From: Limnoperna fortunei
Taxonomy: Eukaryota > Mollusca > Bivalvia > Mytilida > Modiolidae
NCBI GenBank assembly: GCA_944474755.1
Contig: OX104115.1
Span: forward strand, 71,772,993-71,836,992
Reading direction: 5' to 3'
DNA length: 64,000 nt
Shown here: piece by piece, positions 56,721-64,000 of the stretch
How positions within the stretch are numbered: the stretch's first letter is position 1
How the letters are laid out: each line of letters opens with the position of its first letter
Notes under the pieces: generated by a model
What the model was told of the DNA's origin: nothing
Seen by the model: the letters and a program-made list of their open reading frames with translations, nothing else
The model's database searches: none
Program-made: the position numbers and the translations under genes

Positions 56721-58106
56721 TATGTGGTGCATATGTCTAAATATGGTTCTGGCTTCCGTTCTCATGCATGAAACATAGAGTTGGCTAGTGTAACACCGTG
56801 GAAGACATTGTGTTGATGGCATGCATTTTTCTATTAATATCATGAATTTGTCAATGTCTTGTTTCTATTCGGCCGAAAAATTTCTTCTTTGGCGAAAGGG
56901 GTTATACAGAGCAGAATTGACATATACAAGTTCATTTTGTACTGATCGGACGCTAAAGACAGTTGCTATAAGGAATTATGGTTTGCCAAAAGTTTGTGTA
57001 TTCTTATTTGAATATACAAGGTCACCGTTCATTGTGTTTTCGTAATAAGCCAAAAACGTTTGCAGTAATTGTAAGGAGCTTCCATAGAATGAAGTTCCTT
57101 CATATAACTCCCCACCTCTAACTGATCTTAAATTAACCCCTGGGCTCTGTTAAATATCCAATACACCAGAATGACTTTTTAATATTTCAACTAATGACAA
57201 TACAGACAAAAATCAAAAGAAGAGATTACATGGCCTTCTGTTTAACATATGTAAACGTGATAAAGGCAAATTATCGACAAGTTTAGAAATAAATCCCTTT
57301 TTAAAATCTACATCATCTGCCTTTGTGAAAAATTATTCAAACTACTAAACTTATCAGCTATCATGTATATTAATAAATTTTTCGTTATGCGTATTTACAT
57401 TTTTTTACATGTTATTTAGACTGGTTAAGTGAAAACATTTTTCTGATCAAATGAACTTGTATGTGCTCTTAACAATGCATTGAAATAAAACAATTGATTT
57501 TAACAAGTGTTAATTTGCATTGTTCTAAAATTGAATACGCATTATCAACTTTCCACACGTCTTGAACAGAACATTTAAATATGCCCTGTAAACGGTGTGG
57601 TCATTTAACCTGTGCATACTCCAAGGGTATCCTTTTTTTCAGATATTGTCGAATGAAGAATACTGCAGTTTTAACTGTCATTAGTATTAATAATTAATAA
57701 AAGAACAACTTTACAATTTTGAATTAGTAATACCGGTACATATAAAAAGTGACATGGAAATCATCGCAAATACAGTTAACTAAGTTAACAATGCAGAAAA
57801 CATAAATAACGTACAAAAGGCTCGAAATACAAGTAATTAGGTTTAAAATTTTATAACAGCATGATTATATGTTTGATATAATGTAAGCAATAAACAATAA
57901 AAGTGTCTGCACTAATAATTCCATAAAAAACAATTTCGGTACTTGCTTTTTTCAAACAGAGCGCCTTATTTTGGAGAACAGTAAGTTTACCGGCACATTT
58001 ACAGTCCGCAAAGCACGAAAAAATAGCCGAGTGATATAGTAATATTACTAATATCCTAAACTGTTAAAACAATTGAAGAAAATACATGATCATTTAAATA
58101 ATAACC
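56721..58106. other. Intergenic DNA and probable promoter region of the secreted-protein gene
   Basis: AT-rich, no ORF of note. The 5' UTR and promoter of the gene starting at 58107 should be here but no element is distinctive. Confidence 0.4.
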
Positions 58107-58167
58107 ATGGATTTCATAAAATTATTCATTTTACTACTTTGTCTTTTTCTTGGTTGCCAATGCCAAG
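58107..58167 (+). CDS. Secreted-protein gene, exon 1 (signal peptide)
   Basis: ATG at 58107 in the context AACCATGG. 20 residues MDFIKLFILLLCLFLGCQCQ plus one base, donor AAG|GTAAGT at 58168, phase 1. The peptide is a textbook signal sequence with predicted cleavage near its end, so the protein is probably secreted or a type I membrane protein. Confidence 0.8.
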
Positions 58168-58898
58168 GTAAGTCACTTAAAAATATCACATAAGATCCAG
58201 ATAGGCGAATAAATATATTCAGCATACACTATTATAAATCACGTGCCATTATTACTAATTTTTTTTTTTGGGGGGGGGGAATAACAGACGGTGGGGATGC
58301 GATGGCAACCCACCTTTTAAAAAAAAAGTATTGGTATATATCGGTTTTCTTTGCCAATCTTCTTAGATTTAAAATATTTTGAAACCAAATCAATAGTAAT
58401 TTATTATTTATATAATATCATACACATAAAACCTAATTCAGAAAGCGCCTTAAATTTTTCGTTTGTTCCACAATTTTCTAAAATTTGACAGGGCTCCGAC
58501 CCACATCCCACGTTGCTGAGAACTGCAGAGACCATGCTCACGTAAATAATCACAAGTTAAATAGTTACCCTGGCAGTAGTGGTTTACTGTAAGAACCGGG
58601 TGGGGGGAATTATACACTTCTTAGAGAAGATATTGCCAAGCACGACCCTTGTAACTTGCGAAGGTACAAACTTAAATTTAGAAAGAACTAAGTACTGTGA
58701 GTCTGTAAGTGGGTCTTTTTACTATATATCATAGGAAATGTACATAATTTGCAAATTTATTCAAATTTGTTATTATTACTAACTGAATGGCTCACATTAG
58801 TTGCAACTTAATTCGACAAGATGAATGTGATATCTGTGAAATCCCAATTACACTCATTGCTTTAGATTCACTGTAGCACTGTATAATCTTTTTTTCAG

Positions 58899-59067
58899 CA
58901 TTATGTCAATACCCAAAAGCCCTGCAGAACAAGGTCTGGATGGACTCGATAAAGGGAACAATATCCTACAGTGATTCTATCATGACAGGATGGAATTATA
59001 ATTTATTCACAAACTTAATTACAGAGTGGGAATGTTACCTTAAAGACGATAAATACGTGACCTCCAG
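58899..59067 (+). CDS. Secreted-protein gene, exon 2, with amplified donor
   Basis: Acceptor TTTTTCAG ends at 58898; donor CCAG|GTACGAG at 59068, phase 2. The peptide reads ALCQYPKALQNKVWMDSIKG, then ISYSDSIMTGWNYNLFTNLI and EWECYLKDDKYVTS. The 'C-x-Y/F-P-x-x-L/W-Q' start, W-x-D-S-x-K-G and a later Cys resemble disulfide-bonded extracellular domains found widely in invertebrate orphan proteins (a DUF7042/7044-like impression only). The final 12 nt and the donor are the first unit of a 26-bp tandem array. Confidence 0.75.
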
Positions 59068-59391
59068 GTACGAGTATAATACGTGACCTCCAGGTACGAG
59101 TATAAAACGTGACTTCCAGGTACGAGTATAATACGTGACCTCCAGGTACGAGTATTATACAAGGAATGTTACCTTTAAGACGATAAATACGTGACCTCCA
59201 GGTACGAGTATAATACGTAACCTCCAGGTACGAGTATAATACGTGACCTCCGTACGAGTGTAATACGTAACCTCCAGGTACGAGTATAATACGTAACCTC
59301 CAGGTACGAGTATAATACGTGACCTCCGTACGAGTATAATACGTAACCTCCAGGTATGAGTATAATACGTGACCTCCGTACGAGTATAATA
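59056..59391 (+). repeat. 26-bp minisatellite copying a splice donor (12 units)
   Basis: Units of CGTGACCTCCAGGTACGAGT then ATAATA run from 59056. Four units are followed at about 59160-59189 by a copy of the preceding exon segment (GGAATGTTACCTTTAAGACG), then eight more units to 59391. Nine units keep CAG|GTACGAG or CAG|GTATGAG; three have lost the AG (CCTCCGTACGAG). The first unit is the functional end of exon 2. Confidence 0.93.
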
Positions 59392-59954
59392 CCAGACAAC
59401 ATTAACAGGACAATTTAATGAAAATAGTTGAATATTAGTGTAATGAATAAACACAACGACAGCCCATGTAGGACTAAAAACTATAAAGAAAGCACGAATT
59501 TTATAATTATTTTTTTATCATGGTTTAAAGTCATCACAACATAGCTTAAGGGGATGTAGGACACCATCCGCCATTTTTTGTGAAAATTTCAACATAAATA
59601 GAACATTTATGATTAATAATAATTTCTTTCAGTATTAACTCTTAATTTCCATAAAATTAAAAATAGTAATGAAAGTCTAATACCTATATTATTACCTTAA
59701 TTTATTAATGGTTACAATAAAAAATTTCACATAAATGAGTTCGTTATTGGCAAAAATAATGAAAATGAAACTTTTAACAAGGGAGGTAATTTGGACAAAA
59801 AAATACCATTTTTAGCAATTTTTGACCAGTTTTTTTCTCAATGGACAAAAATTTAACACAGAAACCATTACTTTTCTTTCCATCACTATCTTCAATATTA
59901 ATATTGTTCCTCTTCCATGTATATAACACGATGTCATATATCAGACAAAATTGC
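59392..59954. other. Intron DNA of the secreted-protein gene
   Basis: AT-rich; nothing recognised before the AAT microsatellite. Confidence 0.5.

Positions 59955-60037
<83 letters not shown>
59955..60037 (+). repeat. (AAT)n microsatellite
   Basis: About 83 bp of uninterrupted AAT repeats. Overlapping ORFs that translate to poly-Asn or poly-Ile are artefacts. Confidence 0.98.
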
Positions 60038-60039
<2 letters not shown>

Positions 60040-60109
60040 TCGAACTTGATTAATTATGTAGAACGTACGTTATTCATTTTTATTGTTATTTTGTATCTTC
60101 ATATGTTAA

Positions 60110-60240
60110 ATTAAAAAAAACCGGATACGTAAATTGGGCTAACCTATTCCTATTAAATTAACTTATAGAGACCCGGACCCAATATGTTAATTTTACGTAT
60201 CCGACCGGATAAGTAAATTGGGCGGACCAATCATTATACG
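60110..60240. repeat. Short inverted segment with duplicated GGATACGTAAATTGGGC
   Basis: CCGGATACGTAAATTGGGCT near 60121 and CCGGATAAGTAAATTGGGCG near 60204 are direct copies. TTTTACGTATCCGACCGGAT near 60189 includes the inverse. Possibly the ends of a small mobile element. Confidence 0.5.
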
Positions 60241-60398
60241 ACACGGGTCGTCATCAAAATATTTTAGTGGGTTAAATAAGGATGACTTATTCTCAAAACA
60301 AAAATTAATTGAAGTCTTTAAACCATAACTGTTTGGTATGAAGACAGTGTAACCTATGGAACGCCATGACTGCCTTATGTATGAAAAGTTCTTTGTAT

Positions 60399-60766
60399 GC
60401 GGTGCTTTCGACTTGATATACGGTGCTAACTTCTTTATATGCGGTGCTTACGACTTTATATGTGGTGCTTTCGACTTTACATGCGGTTCTTACTACTTTA
60501 TATGTGGTTCTTTCGACTTTATATGCGGTGCTTACTACTTTATATGTGGTGCTTTCGACTTTATATGCGGTGCTTACGACTTTATATGTGGTGCTTTCGA
60601 CTTTATATGCGGTGATTACTACTTTATATGTGGTGCTTTCGACTTTATATGCGGTGCTTACGACTTTATATGCGGTGCTTACGACTTTATATGCGGTGGT
60701 TACGTCTTAATATGTAGTGCTTACGACTTTATATGTGGTGATTACTACTTTATATGCGGTCCTTAC
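60399..60766 (+). repeat. 21-bp minisatellite 'TATGCGGTGCTTACGACTTTA'-type array
   Basis: About 17 units of 21 bp (TATGTGGTGCTTTCGACTTT plus A and TATGCGGTGCTTACGACTTT plus A alternating). As 21 is a multiple of 3, two frames stay open (CGAYDFI-type and TLYAVLT-type translations), but no splice or start context supports coding. Related to the array at 56200-56720. Confidence 0.92.
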
Positions 60767-60961
60767 AAACGACTTTTTCATATGTTTGATCTCTTTTTAT
60801 TATCTCTTAATGATATATAATTCTTTTCGGGTAAATTGAGCAAAAAGGTAAAAACCATACAATTGACATTCACAGGTTGATCATTTGTGTTGTAGAAGAA
60901 AATATGATGTGTACAAGTGATCTCAGAATGACATTTTGTAATCGCCATTTTGTATTTACAG

Positions 60962-61065
60962 ATCTAAGGATGTGTATCCCATGTTTGGAGAGTATAACAG
61001 AGCATATCTCTGTCAGGATTTACGAACTGAGAGCGTATCTACATATTATTACTATCTGATGTCTG
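60962..61065 (+). CDS. Secreted-protein gene, exon 3
   Basis: Acceptor TTTACAG ends at 60961; donor GTAAGA at 61066; 104 nt fitting phase 2 in and phase 1 out. Joined to exon 2 it reads SRSKDVYPMFGEYNRAYLCQ, then DLRTESVSTYYYYLMSG. YLCQDL with Y-Y-Y-Y-L continues the Cys-containing domain. Later exons are beyond the window; a LINE occupies the following intron. Confidence 0.75.
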
Positions 61066-61129
61066 GTAAGAGCGAAATCTATTAATTAAAAACAAAATTA
61101 AATTGTGTTGAGTGCTACAACCACCTTTT

Positions 61130-61900
61130 ATATATGTAGGGAACAATGCAGAAATTCATTCCATTGGCTCTTTCCATTACCATGGCATATGTAGACCAAC
61201 ATCAAAGAAAAATAACCGTCACTTTGGTGGGTTAGCAATTCTTAGAAAACCAGAATTAAAAAATTATGTTAAAATATTACAAAATACTAGCCATGAATAT
61301 CAATGGGTTAAACTAGAGAAAGATTTCTTCGGTCTCTCTGATGACTTGTATATATGTTTAGTTTATTATCCACCTAGTGGCTCAGCATATACCCAGGGAC
61401 TCAGTTTAGACATACTTGATTGTATTGAAAAAGATATAAGCAAATTCAAAGACATGGGTAACATAATACTCTGTGGCGATTTTAATGCTAGAACTGCTTC
61501 TGAGTCAGATTTTATAACTAATGATGAAAATAACTATTCTCCCACATACAACTACCCCATTGACAGAAATGTAACACGAAGAATTAGCCCAGATCTTACA
61601 CTAGATGCTAGAGGAAAGGACCTGCTTGATCTTTGCATAAGTCAGCAGATCAGAATTCTAAATGGAAGGGTCCTTGGGGATATGCTCGGCCACTACACAT
61701 GTTACACTCCAAATGGAGCAAGTGTAGTAGACTACGTAATGGTGTCGGAGTCAAGTTTTACATTTTAAAGTTGTTGATTTTATACCTACTTTATCGGATG
61801 CCCACTGTAGGCTTGAATGGACAATGTCTGCCAAATTTACAGTACAAAAAAAACTTACTATACATCCCTTTTACCTTTATCCCCAAATTATATCTGGAAT
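61130..61900 (+). pseudogene. LINE APE-type endonuclease part, frameshifted
   Basis: Frame one: GGLAILRKPELKNYVKILQN, YICLVYYPPSGSAYTQ, IILCGDFNART and GHYTCYTPNGASVVDYVMVS. GDFNA and the VVDYV block are catalytic/structural motifs of APE-type LINE endonucleases. The frame stops at 61766-61768, but another frame continues with FKVVDFIPTLSDAHCRLEWT, where S-D-A-H is the S-D-H motif. The domain's N-terminal third is missing. Confidence 0.88.
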
Positions 61901-62146
61901 GAAGAGGCATCACAAAAATTCAAGCTTGCAGTGTGCTCAACAGAAATTCAAAATCAACTAAACAATTTTAATATCACTCCAATTATGGGAACTGACAGCT
62001 CGGTAGATGATGCGGCAGCAGAGCTCTCTGGCATTATACTTTCGGCGGCAAACTCTTCATTAAAAAAATGTAGATTGACAAAAAAAGAAACCTCACATAA
62101 CAAAAAATGGTTTGATACGGATTTGAAAAAACTAGAAACAATTTGA
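61817..62146 (+). pseudogene. LINE linker between endonuclease and RT
   Basis: This frame reads SPNYIWNEEASQKFKLAVCS, ELSGIILSAANSSLKKCRLT and KKWFDTDLKKLE, the usual 'W-f-D-x-x-c' region before the RT. It joins the endonuclease frame by a shift near 61870-61880 (C/T homopolymers) and the RT frame by a shift near 62125-62140 (A-run). Confidence 0.8.
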
Positions 62147-64000
62147 TTAGTTATGGGAAAATATATTCAAAATTCCCTAAAGACACCTCTGTTAAAAACC
62201 ATTATTACAAGCTTCAGAGAGAATATAACAAACTGCGAAAGTTTAAGTATAAGCAATACAAAGAATCTATTATAAATCAGTTAGACTCATTACACAATAA
62301 TAATCCTAAACTTTATTGGAATCTTGTTAATGACCTCCGACAACAGAAAGAAAAAGACCTAAAGAGCTCTGCTGTTGACCCATCTGCATGGGTTTCACAC
62401 TTTGAAAAATTAAATCAAGTTGAAGAAAAATTCTCTGGACGGTTAAAAGATCTTGAGGTTCAACTTGACATGTTGCGAAATCAAAGAAACTTAAATGAAT
62501 TGGGCTTTCACATCAGTAAAGCTGAAATTTCAAAAGCCATTTCTAAACTTAAAAATGGTAAATCTCCTGGACTTGATAAAATTTCCAACAACATGCTAAA
62601 ATGTGCTCAAAATGAGCTACTGCCTAGCCTTGAAAAAATTTTTAATGCTTGTTTAACCAGTGGTAACTATCCAAAAAATTGGGCAGCTGGTTATATCACT
62701 CCTATACATAAATCTGGAGATATATCTGATCCAAATAATTACAGGGGAATTTCAGTCACAAGCGCTATTGGAAAACTCTTTAATTCAATATTGGATAACA
62801 GACTCGATAACTTTTTAGAAAAACTTAACATTATTGACACATGTCAGGTTGGATTTACAAAAAAGGCAAGAACAACTGATCATTTGTTTACACTCAAATG
62901 TATTATTGACACATATTGTAACTCAAAAAATGGCAGGGTGTTTGCCTGCTTTGTGGACTTTCAAAAAGCTTTTGACACTGTCATTCACAGTGGAATCAAA
63001 ATTAAACTACTTCAAATTGGAGTAGGATCTTTATTCTATAACATTATACGCAAAATGTATGAAATAAGCAGGTCCTGTGTTAAAATTAAAAATGGAATTA
63101 CTAATTTTTTTCCCACTAAAGTAGGAGTAAAGCAGGGTGACAATTTAAGCCCTAACCTCTTTAAAATTTTTATCAATGATTTTACAGATTATATAAAAAA
63201 TAGTTCAGATCCTGTCTTATTAAATGAAAACCCAGTTCATTCTCTTATGTATGCAGATGATATAATTATCTTATCTTCTACAGCTGAAGGTCTGCAAGCT
63301 AAACTTAATATTCTTGATAAATACTGTGATGATTGGTGCTTGACAGTTAACCCAACTAAAACTAAAGTTTTGATATTCAACAAAGCAGGCAGACACCTAC
63401 AACATAAATTTAATTACAAAGATAATGTGATAGAATGTGTTCAACACTGTAAATACTTAGGAGTGCACTTTAGTGCCTCTGCAAACTTCACCTATGCTCA
63501 AGATGAACTCTATAAAAAAAGCCTAAAGGCCTATTTTAAACTACAGAAAGATTTTCTCTGTATTAATCCAGATCCAAAAACAAGTATCCATGTTTTTGAC
63601 CATACAGTTAAGCCAATCTTACTTTATGGTTGTGAAATATGGGGAACTTTTAACGCAAATACAGCCCGATTTAGAAATGGCTATTTAACACCAGATAAAA
63701 TTTACTCAAATATTATTTGTGAAAAATTACACTCAAAATTTTGCAAGTTCGTATTAGGGGTCCATAGAAAAACAACAAATTTTGCTGTGTTGTCAGAGCT
63801 TGGACGTTTTCCACTCCATTATGATATAATTAAAAGCATCTTGAATTACTGGCAACGCCTTGAAAACTTAAAAAAATTTCCTTTATTACAGAAGGCCTAT
63901 GAACAATCAAAACTTCTTTATGAGCAAAAAAAATCTTCATGGTATGGATCACTTCTATGTATACTTCAACATTTTCCTGTAATTAACCAAATGAAAGATA
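62116..64000 (+). CDS. LINE reverse transcriptase, open to window end
   Basis: About 628 codons without a stop, no 3' end in the window. Motifs in order: KLKNGKSPGLDKISNNMLK, GYITPIHKSGD, NNYRGISVTSAIGKLFN, VGFTKKARTTDHLF, VFACFVDFQKAFDTV, VGVKQGDNLSPNLFKIFIND and LMYADDIIIL, with the catalytic Tyr-Ala-Asp-Asp at 63250-63261. Then KYLGVHFSASANF and VKPILLYGCEIWG follow. All RT core blocks are intact, so this copy is recent. It was missed by a simple ATG-to-stop view because it has no stop inside the window. Confidence 0.95.

Larger units (their letters stand above)
61130..64000 (+). mobile_element. Non-LTR retrotransposon (APE-type LINE), 5' truncated, runs past window end
   Basis: An endonuclease C-terminal part (61130-61768 and on in a second frame), a linker (61817-62146) and a reverse transcriptase open from 62116 to the last base. 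Three frame breaks lie before the RT. The 5' end is lost, as usual for LINEs after incomplete target-primed reverse transcription. It lies in intron 3 of the secreted-protein gene, in the same orientation. Clade cannot be set without a tree; it could be Jockey/CR1/I or RTE-like. Confidence 0.93.

Noticed and set aside
59155..59454. Minus-strand ORFs with YYTR/IILVPGGYVLYS repeats
   Set aside because: Translation of the 26-bp minisatellite; the plus strand contains the exon and donor.
59841..60114. Poly-Asn and poly-Ile ORFs
   Set aside because: Translation of the AAT microsatellite.
60356..60820. A 154-codon ORF with repeated CGAYDFI units
   Set aside because: A 21-bp minisatellite keeps two frames open at once; no signal peptide, splice or family evidence supports coding.

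Overview
The window is animal DNA, most likely from a bivalve mollusc. It is AT-rich. Genes are split into short exons with GT/AG junctions and long introns. Both introns and intergenic DNA are packed with tRNA-headed SINEs, hairpin-ended elements with internal tandem monomers, MITEs, a DIRS-type retroelement and an APE-type LINE. No bacterial signatures were seen. The species is inferred from general repeat style and gene type, not from a marker.

Positions 1-31722 (+) hold the 3' part of a FRAS1/FREM extracellular-matrix gene, closest to FREM2 by recalled protein order. I reconstructed 21 exons with phase-consistent junctions. They encode about 1298 residues: the end of one Calx-beta domain, four further Calx-beta domains each split over two exons, the long conserved FREM2 C-terminal region, one membrane helix, a basic stop-transfer stretch and a terminal Ser-Ser-Glu-Val PDZ ligand. 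The 5' half lies outside the window. Introns carry SINEs, a pogo-like element (12692-14404), a hAT-like element (about 18662-19814) and several hairpin-headed tandem-monomer repeats.

Positions 31723-48690 are mostly non-coding: a probable long 3' UTR, SINEs, MITEs, nested inverted repeats and one intronless minus-strand ORF for a 183-residue, probably four-helix membrane protein (40898-41449). Positions 48698-50216 (+) hold a two-exon gene for a 143-residue protein with a Trp-Gly-His motif and an Asn-Cys-Cys motif, a plausible papain-fold (NlpC/P60-like) arrangement. Positions 52684-55353 (-) are a decayed DIRS-type retroelement with gag-like, RT, RNase H and tyrosine recombinase parts. Positions 58107-61065 (+) hold the first three exons of a secreted-protein gene that runs out of the window. 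Its third intron is occupied from about 61130 by a 5'-truncated LINE that reaches the window end.

Two observations stand out. First, several genes here have tandem repeats lying on exon boundaries: a 69-bp in-frame array that copies a FREM2 exon end with its splice donor eight times, a 26-bp array doing the same in the secreted gene, and tandem copies of the 3' ends of two other genes. Second, a group of elements shares one design: a roughly 30-nt hairpin at the 5' end, internal monomers of about 167 bp, and a 3' end that repeats half of the hairpin. Two outwardly different families of this kind have recognisably related monomers.
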